A stretch of DNA of 64,000 bases from Actinobacteria bacterium HGW-Actinobacteria-2 (GCA_002841335.1 PHEY01000005.1:62001-126000); one strand, 5' to 3'; counted from the stretch's first letter, positions 55,257 through 62,893 are shown. The notes: generated by a model not told the origin, from the sequence alone. Translations and numbers: made by a program.

Positions 55257-55726
55257 GTCGGGGCTCCTTAGCAGGACTGAGTGTGGGGGTGGGGGCGGTA
55301 GCCGGACGCACGACAGCGTCCGGGGACGCCGCTGCGACGGCGAGATCGGTGATGAGGCTGAGCCTCAGATCAGGCGTGGTCGCCGGTGCCGAAGCACGGG
55401 GCGATCACGGCGGGACGCGGTTACCTCAGCAAGCTCGCTGGCTACGCATCAAGCGACAGCACATGGCACCGGTATGCATCTGGCGGCGGGTCGGGCCACT
55501 GATCATTCGGGTCATCACAGGTCGCTTTCTGTCAGGGCCGGACGGTGCTGGATCACAACGAGGGTGCCGCTGACCTGCCGAACGCTAGCAGCGCCCGAAA
55601 GGTGGAACCAGCCGATTCCCGCATTGTGGACACGTGTGTATACAGGTGCGTACGAGCTGCCCATTTCGTGTTAGACATGGGGCTCCACCACACCGCTCCC
55701 CGCGATCACGAACAAGGAAACAGACC
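55257..55726. other. 470-bp divergent control region of the UroD-like/Liv operon and the monooxygenase cassette
   Basis: No protein gene of ordinary size is convincing. The minus-strand side holds a Cys-containing short ORF (55426-55464) followed by hairpins: GTGC-TTCG-GCAC and GAGGCTCAGCCTC (near 55350-55365), before the UroD-like start. The plus-strand side includes TATACA at 55639-55644 as the best -10-like hexamer before the monooxygenase, and AAGGAAACAGACC as its ribosome site. Confidence 0.55.
55426..55464 (-). CDS. Candidate Cys-containing leader peptide
   Basis: A 12-codon ORF on the minus strand encodes MCCRLMRSQRAC and stops 170 bp before the UroD-like start. Short actinobacterial leader peptides with a CCR-type start and terminal Cys control sulfur-metabolism operons by ribosome stalling at Cys codons; this one fits that form. 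Hairpins lie between it and the structural gene. An in-frame ATG five codons upstream is an alternative start. No clear ribosome site is visible, so a leaderless transcript may be used. Confidence 0.5.
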   Translation of the reverse strand: MCCRLMRSQRAC

Positions 55727-56767
55727 ATGGCACCGATCAAGCTCGGCTTCTTCACCCGCTTGCTGGAACGCGCCAGCGCCGCCGACCGCTACCAGTACGC
55801 GCTCGAACAAGCCCAGCTGGCAGAGCAGCTCGGCTACAACACCGTCTGGGTCGCCCAACACCACTTCCACGCCGAAGAAGGCGGCCTGCCCTCACCCTTC
55901 GTGTTCCTCAGCCACTTGGCCGCCCGCACCAGCCGCATCCACCTGGGCACCGGCGTGATCACCCTGCCGCTGGAGAACACCATCCGGGTGGCCGAGGACG
56001 CCGTCGTGCTCGACCTCCTGTCCGGCGGACGCTTCGAGTTCGGCATCGGCTCCGGTGCAACCGACGCCTCCCTGGCCGCCTTCGGGGTGGTGCCGTCCGA
56101 TCGCGCCACGGTGTACGAGGCGGGCGTCCATCAACTCGTCGAAGCCCTGCGTGGTCACGAGATCGCCCATCCGGAGAACCGGCTCTACCCGTCCGGCGAG
56201 AGCCTGCTCAACCGCATCTGGCAGTCCACCTTCTCCGCCTACGGCGGCACCCGCTCGGGCCTGCCCGGCCACGGACTGTTGGTCTCGCGCTCGCAGCCCC
56301 GTCCGGCCGACCAGCCCGATCTGCCGCTGTCCGCCCTCCAGCAGCCGATCCTGGACGCCTACTTCGCCGCCCTGCCGGACGGCGTGGCGCCGCGGGTACT
56401 GGCGTCGCGAACCCTGGTGGTCACCGACACCGAGGCCCAGGCCGAGCAGTACTTGGACGACGCCTACCAGCGCTACCTCACCCGTCCCGGTGCTGGCGGT
56501 GGTCTGATCGTTGAGGCCGACGATGCCCGCACCTGGGCACGACGCACCGACACCCACATCGGCACCCCCGAGCAGGTGATCGCCTCCCTGGCCGATGATC
56601 CGATCATCCCGCAGTCGACCGAAGTGGCCTTCCAGGTGCACAGCATCGATCCCGGCCACGAAGCCACCCTGCGTTCGCTCGAACTGATCGCCCAGAAGGT
56701 GGCCCCGGCCCTGGGCTGGGAAACCAGCGCCTCGTCAGTCGCCGCCGTGCCGGCCGGCGTTGCCTGA
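55727..56767 (+). CDS. FMN-dependent luciferase-like monooxygenase (KPN_01858-type)
   Basis: A 346-residue LLM-class flavoprotein. The N-terminus IKLGFFTRLLERASA, VWVAQHHF, GTGVITLPLENTIRVAEDAVVLDLLSGGRFEFGIGSG are bacterial-luciferase-family signatures. With the two downstream CMD-domain genes it forms a three-gene cassette that I recognise from Klebsiella and Agrobacterium naming (KPN_01858, Avi_7170, Avi_7169). Expected to oxidise a small organic substrate with reduced FMN. ATG at 55727 follows AAGGAAACAGACC. First gene of the plus-strand operon. Confidence 0.88.
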   Translation: MAPIKLGFFTRLLERASAADRYQYALEQAQLAEQLGYNTVWVAQHHFHAEEGGLPSPFVFLSHLAARTSRIHLGTGVITLPLENTIRVAEDAVVLDLLSGGRFEFGIGSGATDASLAAFGVVPSDRATVYEAGVHQLVEALRGHEIAHPENRLYPSGESLLNRIWQSTFSAYGGTRSGLPGHGLLVSRSQPRPADQPDLPLSALQQPILDAYFAALPDGVAPRVLASRTLVVTDTEAQAEQYLDDAYQRYLTRPGAGGGLIVEADDARTWARRTDTHIGTPEQVIASLADDPIIPQSTEVAFQVHSIDPGHEATLRSLELIAQKVAPALGWETSASSVAAVPAGVA

Positions 56768-56775
56768 GGCCTGCG

Positions 56776-57372
56776 ATGAGTACCGACATCATCGATCAGC
56801 TCGCCGGCCTCACCGCCGGGTCGGGGGCCGAGGTCCTGCGCCATCAGCGCGAGCAGGCCCGGGCTCAGTCCCAGGCAAGCTACGACGCACTGTTCACCGC
56901 TCCCGACCTGACCGGGGTGAGCCCCACCGAGCGACTCGCTGTGGCCACCTTCGTCGCCGCCTTGCACGGTTCGTCCGCCGCGTTGACGCACTACAGCTCG
57001 CGACTGGCGGCAACGTCCTCGGTGGAGATCGCCGATCACGTCACCCTCCTGGCCACCGCTGCGGCGGTCGCCGGTCCCTATGGACGATTCCCCGCCGGCA
57101 CAGACCTGCACGACGAGGACGCTCCCGGCCCGGTCCTGCACCTCGACCCGGCCACTGTGACCACCCTCGGACGGCGGCTCAGCACCGCCTTCGAGCACGC
57201 CCATCTGCTGGTGTTCCGTCCGCGCGAGTCCTCACCCGAGGCGCTGGTCGCACTGCTGGACGCCGGCTGGTCGACTGCCCAGATCGTGACGTTGTCACAG
57301 CTGGTGACCTTCTTGGCCTTCCAGCTGCGTGTGATTCACGGGCTGAGCGCGTTGGACGGAGAACTGGCATGA
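56776..57372 (+). CDS. CMD domain protein (Avi_7170-type)
   Basis: A 198-residue helical protein of the carboxymuconolactone-decarboxylase/AhpD superfamily, without a CxxC pair. It begins DIIDQLAGLTAGS and carries SPTERLAVATFVAALHGSS, then AAALLDAGWSTAQIVTLSQLVTFLAFQLRV-type helices. Always found next to the AhpD-domain partner that follows; the two probably form a complex. Starts 8 bp after the monooxygenase stop and overlaps the next gene by 4 nt. Confidence 0.85.
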   Translation: MSTDIIDQLAGLTAGSGAEVLRHQREQARAQSQASYDALFTAPDLTGVSPTERLAVATFVAALHGSSAALTHYSSRLAATSSVEIADHVTLLATAAAVAGPYGRFPAGTDLHDEDAPGPVLHLDPATVTTLGRRLSTAFEHAHLLVFRPRESSPEALVALLDAGWSTAQIVTLSQLVTFLAFQLRVIHGLSALDGELA

Positions 57373-57980
57373 GCATCGATCAGGCGCTGCATCCGACCGT
57401 GGTCTCCCCGACCGGCTTCACTCAGGACCGCATCGGCTGGCAGCCGTGGCTGGAACCGGTGGACGAGTCCGAACTCAGCCCGACTCAGCGCGATGCGCTG
57501 ATCGACGCCGGACGCGCCACGTCGCCCTACTTCCGCCTCCTGGCGCACGATCCGGCGATCCTGAAGGCGCGCACGCTGACCGATGTCGACATCTTCTACA
57601 ACCTGCAGGCGGGCTTGCCGCGTGGGGAACGCGAGTTCGCCGCGGCTGCCACGTCCCGGTTCAACGGGTGCATCTTCTGTGCGTCGGTCCATGCCCGCTT
57701 CGCCGCTCACTTCCTCGACGACCCCGCCGAGGTCGCGACCCTCCTGGAGGAGGGGGTCGATGCCACCTTGACTCCCCGAACCCGGGCGATCGTGGACGCC
57801 GCGGTGGCGCTGACCCGCACCCCCATCGAGTTCCGGGCCACCCACGTCCGTTCGCTGCGTGCGGTCGGGCTCGATGACGGGGCCATCGCCGACCTGATCC
57901 ACGCCGCGGCCTTCTTCAACTGGGCCAACCGGCTGATGCTGTCGCTGGGCGAACCGGACGCCAGCAATCTGTCCGGCTAG
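57369..57980 (+). CDS. Alkylhydroperoxidase-domain protein (Avi_7169-type)
   Basis: A 203-residue AhpD-like protein with the redox motif CIFCASVH (Cys101, Cys104, His108), so a thiol peroxidase or thiol-exchange role is possible. Upstream it has SPYFRLLAHDPAILKART and downstream LTPRTRAIVDAAVALTRTP, AFFNWANRLMLSLGEP. Third gene of the cassette; followed by a strong terminator. May detoxify a peroxide or sulfenic product of the monooxygenase; inference only. Confidence 0.87.
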   Translation: MSIDQALHPTVVSPTGFTQDRIGWQPWLEPVDESELSPTQRDALIDAGRATSPYFRLLAHDPAILKARTLTDVDIFYNLQAGLPRGEREFAAAATSRFNGCIFCASVHARFAAHFLDDPAEVATLLEEGVDATLTPRTRAIVDAAVALTRTPIEFRATHVRSLRAVGLDDGAIADLIHAAAFFNWANRLMLSLGEPDASNLSG

Positions 57981-57997
57981 CGGCGTCCGGACATGCG

Positions 57998-58037
57998 AAG
58001 GGGCCGACTCGAGCGGGCTGTCTCGAGTCGGCCCCTT
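57998..58037 (+). terminator. Terminator after the monooxygenase cassette
   Basis: A 16-bp perfect stem: 57998-58013 (AAGGGGCCGACTCGAG) pairs with 58022-58037, with an 8-nt loop. It probably serves the convergent lipoprotein gene as well. Confidence 0.9.
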
Positions 58038-58056
58038 GCCGGAGGTGAGTACTACC

Positions 58057-58575
58057 TCAGGACTTGGCCCACACCGTGCCCTTGCCGCTGTTGACGTCAT
58101 GGCTTCCGATGTAGACCCCGACCACGTCCTTGCCGTCATCGCCACTGAGCGGCACACAAATGGTCACCGTCTTGCCGGCCAGGAAATCGGCTGTTGCTTG
58201 GTTTGAGTCCGCCACGTTGCCGGAGCACTCGTCCGGGCCGGAGCCCATCGTGTCCAGGTAGTTGCCGTCGCTGAGCTTGGCGAACACCGAGGAGCCCACT
58301 CCCGTAATCGTCCCGCTCGCCTTGCTCGGATCAGTGAGCTTGGCGTCGACGGTCGCGAAGTACAGCTTGTCCTTGATGTCGTACTTGGCCACCACCTCGG
58401 CCGGCGCCTCGACCACCGACTTCACGGTGACCTCGTAGGTGTACTTCGGATCCTTGGTGCCGCTGAGATCGATCACAGCGCTTTGGCCCAGCTTCAGATC
58501 ACCGGCACCACAACCGGTGAGGCTCAGGACTGCGGCCAACAATGCAGGCACGACTAACAGATGTGCGCGTTTCAT
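58057..58575 (-). CDS. Small lipoprotein of unknown function
   Basis: A 172-residue protein with a signal peptide and LTGC lipobox (Cys22). The mature part is a single beta-rich domain (YTYEVTVKSVVEAPAEVV, YFATVDAKLTD, VTICVPLSGDDGKDVVGVYIG), like the Ig-like DUF4352 group found in actinobacterial lipoproteins. Two Cys residues (PDECSG and TICVP) may form a disulfide. Membrane-anchored on the outer face. No partner gene identified. Confidence 0.82.
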   Translation of the reverse strand: MKRAHLLVVPALLAAVLSLTGCGAGDLKLGQSAVIDLSGTKDPKYTYEVTVKSVVEAPAEVVAKYDIKDKLYFATVDAKLTDPSKASGTITGVGSSVFAKLSDGNYLDTMGSGPDECSGNVADSNQATADFLAGKTVTICVPLSGDDGKDVVGVYIGSHDVNSGKGTVWAKS

Positions 58576-58712
58576 ATCTACCCCTCAAGCTTGTTCGGGC
58601 TCTTCCAACCCAGCCACCAAGGCTGAAGGACGCGCGCGGGCTCATCACACCTGCAGAACCAACTCCGAAGAATCCCGAACGCGATGTCTCACTATGCGAG
58701 GCAGGCTCTCGG

Positions 58713-59435
58713 TCAGTGACGACTCAGAGGCAGGAGTTGCTGGCCGTCAGCGTCGAAGTTGGAAGCGTCCAGCCAACGCCGCTGACGGCGGTCGATCGCT
58801 GGCCACTCGGTGTCGATGATCGAGAACCAGTCGGTGTCGCGGTTGCGTCCTTTGGTCACCAGGTGCTGGCGGAACCGTCCTTCTTCGGTGAAACCCAGTC
58901 GGAGAGCGGCCCGCCGAGACGGCTCGTTCAGGCTGTCGCACTTCCACTCCACGCGGCGGTAGCCCAGGGCGAACACCTCGGCCAACAGCAGGTGGATCGC
59001 TTCGGTGGCGGCACGGGTGCGCTGCATTGAGCGAGCAAAGATCACGTTGGAGATCTCGACCACCCCCTGCTCAGGGACGATCGGATGCAGCACGGCCACG
59101 CCTTCGCCGGCGCGGCCTTCCGGGGAGAACACATAGGCCACGCTGGTCTCGTGCGCGATCATCGGCGCCAACACGGCGTCGGTGAGCTGGTCGATCGAGA
59201 TCGGACGGGTGGTCTGTCGGTAGGTCCACAGCGGCTCGTCCTCAGCACCACACAGCGCCGCGAACAGCTCAGCGGCATGCTCAGCTCGCAGCCGATGCGC
59301 CTCGACGTATGCCCCCCGAAGCGGCCGTCCGTCCGGCCGAGGCCGCGGCAACTCGGTGGCCACGATCGGCCCCACCAGCTGCCCGTATTGATTGGACACC
59401 GGCCGATCGGCCGCCGCCTCGTCCACACTCATCAT
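58713..59435 (-). CDS. GNAT family acetyltransferase
   Basis: A 240-residue acetyltransferase of the RimJ/RimL-like type. RGAYVEAHRLRAEHAAELFAAL opens the fold; VEISNVIFARSMQRTRAATEAIHLLL contains the acetyl-CoA loop, and ALGYRRVEWKCDSLNEPSRRAALRLGF the C-terminal hairpin. Two consecutive ATGs (59433-59435 and 59430-59432) are possible starts; AGGGG lies just before. Acceptor unknown. Confidence 0.87.
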   Translation of the reverse strand: MMSVDEAAADRPVSNQYGQLVGPIVATELPRPRPDGRPLRGAYVEAHRLRAEHAAELFAALCGAEDEPLWTYRQTTRPISIDQLTDAVLAPMIAHETSVAYVFSPEGRAGEGVAVLHPIVPEQGVVEISNVIFARSMQRTRAATEAIHLLLAEVFALGYRRVEWKCDSLNEPSRRAALRLGFTEEGRFRQHLVTKGRNRDTDWFSIIDTEWPAIDRRQRRWLDASNFDADGQQLLPLSRH

Positions 59436-59550
59436 GGCCCCTACGGTAACGGCCACCGTGACTCGATGAGGCAGCCGAACCCTGTGGCTCAACCCGGCGA
59501 GCACTCACAGCGGATCCGCAGCGCGCCCGGGCCGACCCCTGTGGATCAGT

Positions 59551-59588
59551 AGACGGTTCCTCGTCCACCGGCGCAGAAGGAACCGTCT
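59551..59588. repeat. Dispersed palindromic repeat with GACGGTTCC ends, copy 2
   Basis: AGACGGTTCCT (59551-59561) pairs perfectly with AGGAACCGTCT (59578-59588) around 16 nt. Shares GACGGTTCC/GGAACCGTC with copy 1 at 43337-43404; both have GTGTCCC or its complement close by. Confidence 0.6.
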
Positions 59589-59628
59589 CCGATGTGTCCC
59601 CCCGATGTGCCCCCGGCCCACCCAGCCA

Positions 59629-59668
59629 CCGCTGGTTGAGCAGGCCGCGCGGCGGCCGTGTCGAAACC
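59629..59668 (+). repeat. 40-bp dispersed element, intergenic copy
   Basis: Begins CCGCTGGTTGAG and ends TCGAAACC, with a GC-rich central dyad (GGCCGC/GCGGCC). Same length and ends as copy B inside hypF (25571-25610); the centre differs. Confidence 0.75.
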
Positions 59669-59782
59669 CCCAGAGAACCACCCCCGCCGACCCCCGGCGC
59701 TCACCGCACCTCGGCCGCACTCGCAACGGGATTCACAGCGCAGCCACGCCGACACATGGCAGGCTGGCTGTGGAGGACAGAC

Positions 59783-61534
59783 ATGTATTGGGAACTTGCC
59801 GCCATCATCGCCGTGGTGCTGACGGTCTTCGGAGTCAGCCTGGCGCCACGACTGGGGGTTGCCTCTCCGCTGCTGCTGATCGGGCTCGGCTTCGGGATGG
59901 CCATGCTGCCGTGGGTGGACAGCATCACCGTCAACCCGGAATGGGTGCTGGCCGGGGTGCTCCCGCCGCTGCTCTACGCGGCCGCCGTCAACACCCCCGT
60001 GATGGAGTTCCGCCGCGATCTGCGACTGATTTCGACATTCTCCGTGGTGCTGGTGGTGGTCACGGCCGTGGTGATCGGCTGGGTGGCGACAGTGCTGGTG
60101 CCGGGGATGCCGCTGGGGGTGGGCATCGCGCTCGGCGCCATCATCAGCCCCACGGACGCGGTCGCCGTCTCGATCGTCCGCAAGTCCGGGGTGTCGAGCC
60201 GACTGGTCACAGTGCTGGAAGGCGAGTCGATGCTCAACGACGCGTCCGCTTTGGTGCTGCTGCGCACGGCGGTAGCGGCCGTCGGGGTGTCGGTGTCGCT
60301 GTGGAGCGTGGTGGCCAGCTTTGTGTGGGCCGTGGTCGCTGCGGTCGCTATCGGCTGGGTGGTCGGCAAGGTCAATCTGTTCGTCCGGCGCTGGATCACT
60401 TCACTGCCCGCCGGAGTTGCGCTCTCGCTGGCGGTGCCGTTCATCGCCTACCTCCCCGCCGAGCACTTGGAGGCGTCTGGCCTGGTGGCGGCGGTCACCG
60501 CCGGCATCGTGGTCAGCTACGAGTCACCTCGACGCATCGGCGCCGAGGAACGGTTGGCCGAGCGTGCTGTCTGGGCGACGGTGGAGTTGCTGCTGGAGAG
60601 CGCGGTGTTCTTGTTGGTCGGGGTGGAGCTGCCGAGCCTGGTGGCCCAGTACAGCGAGGACGGCACCTACCTCACCCACCCGGTCGGACTGGCCACAGTG
60701 ATGTTCACCTTGGCCCTGCTGATCCGGACGGCCTTCGTGGCGTTCGGCGTGTGGCGGCTGGCCGGCCGCAACCGGCGCCTGGCACCGGCGCGTGACCGGC
60801 TCAGCGAGATCCATGACCGACTCGTCGACGGTGAGCTGCCGCCACTGTCGGAGGCCAAGACGTCCCGCCGGGTGCGCCTGCAGCGGATCAAGGCCGGCCC
60901 CGAACGGATCTCCCGTTGGCGCCACATGCTGCAGCGCCGGATCGCCGACCTGGACTACCTGGCCGCCGAGCAGTTCAGCTGGCGTGACGGCACGATCCTG
61001 GTGTGGGCGGGCATGCGTGGCGCCGTCACGATCGCCGCCGCCCAGTCCCTGCCGGCCGAGATCGCCCACCGCCCGCTGATCATCCTCACCGCCACCGTGA
61101 TCGCGGTCGGCACGCTGATCATTCAAGGGCTCACCTTGGAGCCGCTCGCCAAGCGCCTGGGCGTCAGCACGTCCGACAGCGGCGCCGATCCGGACTTGTG
61201 GCGGGAATTGCAGGCCGAACTCGACTCGGCCGCCCTGGCGGCCCTTCCCCCTGCCGGCGATGACGATGCCAGTGACCTGATCCGTCGGGTCCGTGAACGC
61301 CTCAGCCAATCCGCGGAGGGTGCGGGCAAGAACTGGTTCGGACTCCAGGGGCAGGAGGCCGAGCAGGCGTGGGCCAGCTTCCGCGAGCTGCGGCTGACCA
61401 CCCTGGCCGGGCAACGGGCCAAGTTGCTCGAACTGCGCAGCCTCGGCACCTACCCCACCGCCATGCTGGACGACGCCCTGGCGCAGCTCGACGCCCAGCA
61501 GATCAGCATCGAGTTGCGCCAGCAATACGACTGA
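59783..61534 (+). CDS. Na+/H+ antiporter (CPA1/NhaP family)
   Basis: A 583-residue antiporter. The ATG at 59783 follows GGAGGACAGAC and directly begins the first helix; the longer frame runs through the repeat region. About 12 helices span residues 1-390, with the ion-site motif SPTDAVAVS and ESMLNDASALV in the fifth and sixth helices, typical of CPA1. A basic then acidic cytoplasmic tail of about 190 residues follows (with GTILVWAGMRGAVTIAAAQSLP as a late membrane motif). Role in pH and sodium balance. Single gene. Confidence 0.92.
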   Translation: MYWELAAIIAVVLTVFGVSLAPRLGVASPLLLIGLGFGMAMLPWVDSITVNPEWVLAGVLPPLLYAAAVNTPVMEFRRDLRLISTFSVVLVVVTAVVIGWVATVLVPGMPLGVGIALGAIISPTDAVAVSIVRKSGVSSRLVTVLEGESMLNDASALVLLRTAVAAVGVSVSLWSVVASFVWAVVAAVAIGWVVGKVNLFVRRWITSLPAGVALSLAVPFIAYLPAEHLEASGLVAAVTAGIVVSYESPRRIGAEERLAERAVWATVELLLESAVFLLVGVELPSLVAQYSEDGTYLTHPVGLATVMFTLALLIRTAFVAFGVWRLAGRNRRLAPARDRLSEIHDRLVDGELPPLSEAKTSRRVRLQRIKAGPERISRWRHMLQRRIADLDYLAAEQFSWRDGTILVWAGMRGAVTIAAAQSLPAEIAHRPLIILTATVIAVGTLIIQGLTLEPLAKRLGVSTSDSGADPDLWRELQAELDSAALAALPPAGDDDASDLIRRVRERLSQSAEGAGKNWFGLQGQEAEQAWASFRELRLTTLAGQRAKLLELRSLGTYPTAMLDDALAQLDAQQISIELRQQYD

Positions 61535-61548
61535 CCGCCCGTGGAGTC

Positions 61549-61718
61549 CCACCGCCGAGTTACCTGGCTTTTCAGGGCCGTCCCGGCGGATCGGCGGCAT
61601 CACCGCCGAGTTAGCGGGGTTATCAACCCGATTCGGTGGCTCATAACCCCGACAACTCGGCGATCAGCGGGGCAGCCTGCCAACGCCCCCGCCATAACCC
61701 GGACAACTCGGCGATCAG
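61549..61718. repeat. Four copies of a CGCCGAGTT motif in both orientations
   Basis: Near 61550 and 61600 the DNA reads CACCGCCGAGTTA; near 61642 and 61693 it reads ATAACCC-GACAACTCGGCGATCAG, the inverse complement. The second and third copies form a large stem. The region is intergenic between the antiporter stop and tRNA-Ser. No gene is present. Confidence 0.65.
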
Positions 61719-61727
61719 CGAAAACCA

Positions 61728-61765
61728 GAAGCGCCCCGCCCGGGCCAACCCGGACGAGGCGCTTC
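61728..61765 (-). terminator. Terminator of tRNA-Ser
   Basis: GAAGCGCC (61728-61735) and GGCGCTTC (61758-61765) pair perfectly; on the minus strand the stem follows the tRNA by 7 nt and is followed by TGGTTTTCG. Confidence 0.75.
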
Positions 61766-61772
61766 CTCGTTC

Positions 61773-61866
61773 TGGCGGAGGCGGCGAGATTTGAACTCGC
61801 GAGAGGGTTGAAGCCCTCAACCCGCTTAGCAGGCGGGCGCCATAGACCGGACTAGGCGACGCCTCC
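61773..61866 (-). tRNA. tRNA-Ser (anticodon GCT)
   Basis: A 94-nt minus-strand cloverleaf with long variable arm: acceptor GGAGGCG/CGCCTCC, anticodon stem CCCGC/GCGGG around CTGCTAA, variable stem GAGGGCTTCAACCCTC, T-arm GAGTTCAAATCTC. The 3' CCA is encoded. Reads AGC/AGU serine codons. Confidence 0.96.
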
Positions 61867-61978
61867 AGAACCGCCGCTCAGCCTACAAGCCGAGCAACCT
61901 GTGCGGCAAAAGCTTGGCGCACACCCGGGCTGCCCATCCGGCTCGGCATCGTGTGCACGGCTCCGGTTGCTTCTGCTT

Positions 61979-61996
61979 TAGTATGCGCGCATACTA
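61979..61996. promoter_or_regulatory. Perfect 18-bp palindrome upstream of the SRPBCC-MarR operon
   Basis: TAGTATGCGCGCATACTA is fully self-complementary and ends 5 bp before the ATG at 62002. Length and symmetry match MarR-family operators, and a MarR gene is second in the operon, so autoregulation is likely. With no room for a ribosome site, the transcript may be leaderless. Confidence 0.7.
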
Positions 61997-62001
61997 GTTT
62001 C

Positions 62002-62424
62002 ATGATTGCGCTCGCTTCCGCCCACGCCACCTCGACGGCGTCTCCGGCCGCCTTCTTCGCTCGTTGGATCGACCACGACACTTGGACCACCTGGGACACC
62101 GACACCGAATGGGTACGACTCGACGGCCCGGCAACCCTGGGCACCACCGGCACCCTCAAGCCGAAGGGCGGACCCCAGACCCGCTTCACGATCAGCACCC
62201 TCACTCCCGACCGTGAGTACACCGACACCAGCAAACTGGTGGGCGCCACGTTGACCTTCCAGCATCTGGCCGAAGTGGTCGATGGACGCACCCACCTCAC
62301 CGCCCACGTGACCCTCACCGGCCCCCTGGCCCGGCTGTGGGCTGCCATCCTCGGCGCCGGCTTCGTCGAATCCGTCCCGACTGCGCTGAACCGACTGGTG
62401 ACCCTGGTTGAGTCCCAGCCCTGA
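62002..62424 (+). CDS. SRPBCC (START-like) family protein
   Basis: A 140-residue helix-grip protein. The ATG at 62002 follows the palindrome and starts at the first strand; the longer frame includes the operator. SPAAFFARWIDHDTWTTWDTDTEWVRLDGPATLGTTG covers the usual SRPBCC opening with WxxW. Binds a small hydrophobic ligand; identity unknown. Operon with the MarR gene 19 bp downstream, which may sense or control the same ligand. Confidence 0.85.
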   Translation: MIALASAHATSTASPAAFFARWIDHDTWTTWDTDTEWVRLDGPATLGTTGTLKPKGGPQTRFTISTLTPDREYTDTSKLVGATLTFQHLAEVVDGRTHLTAHVTLTGPLARLWAAILGAGFVESVPTALNRLVTLVESQP

Positions 62425-62443
62425 TGCCCGCAACGATGTGACC

Positions 62444-62893
62444 ATGAGCGAAGACCGCGGACTGCACACCGAATTCGCCGATGCCGATGACAGCACCGGC
62501 TTGGTGTTGTGGCGGGTCACCAACGCCTGGCAATCCGCCCAACGGCAAGCTCTGCGGCCCTTCGATCTGACCCACGTGCAGTTCGTCCTGCTGGCCTCAC
62601 TCACCTGGCTGGATGCCGATTCACCCACCCAGCAGCAACTGGCCCACCACGCCGGGACCGATCCGATGATGACCTCACAGGTGGTGCGCGCTCTCGAAAC
62701 CAAAGGCCTGCTGACTCGACGTCCACATCCGACCGACGGCCGCGCCCGACGCCTGGAGGTCACCCCCGCCGGACGTGAGCTGGCCAACCGCGCCGTGGTC
62801 GTCGTCGAGGCCTGCGACCGGGCCTTCTTCGCCGCGCTCGACGCTGATCGCGGGCGCTTCACCGCACTGTTGGCCCGCCTCGACGCACGGTAG
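62444..62893 (+). CDS. MarR family transcriptional regulator
   Basis: A 149-residue winged-helix regulator. LTHVQFVLLASLTWL, QQQLAHHAGTDPMMTSQVVRALETKGLLTRRPHPTDGRARRLEVTPAG is the full MarR DNA-binding region (recognition helix near residue 75, wing with DGRARR). ATG at 62444 preferred over GTG two codons upstream. Likely repressor of its own operon through the palindrome at 61979-61996. Confidence 0.92.
   Translation: MSEDRGLHTEFADADDSTGLVLWRVTNAWQSAQRQALRPFDLTHVQFVLLASLTWLDADSPTQQQLAHHAGTDPMMTSQVVRALETKGLLTRRPHPTDGRARRLEVTPAGRELANRAVVVVEACDRAFFAALDADRGRFTALLARLDAR

Larger units (their letters stand above)
59436..59782. other. Gene-free 347-bp region with two dispersed palindromes
   Basis: Between two divergent genes. 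It holds the second GACGGTTCC palindrome (59551-59588) and a 40-bp GGTTGAG/TCGAAACC element (59629-59668). No coding potential with a ribosome site was found apart from the antiporter start. Confidence 0.7.

Noticed and set aside
55201-55674. Plus-strand frames in the gap between the UroD-like and monooxygenase genes
   Set aside because: No ribosome site and no domain; the translations are Arg/Gly-rich shadows. Only the short minus-strand Cys ORF was kept, as a candidate.
55257-55726. SAM or cobalamin riboswitch before the UroD-like or monooxygenase operon
   Set aside because: I looked for conserved cores (B12-box-like or SAM-type motifs) and found none on either strand.
61951-62001. Upstream GTG/ATG start for the SRPBCC protein
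   Set aside because: It would place the perfect 18-bp palindrome inside the coding region and add residues with no family support.
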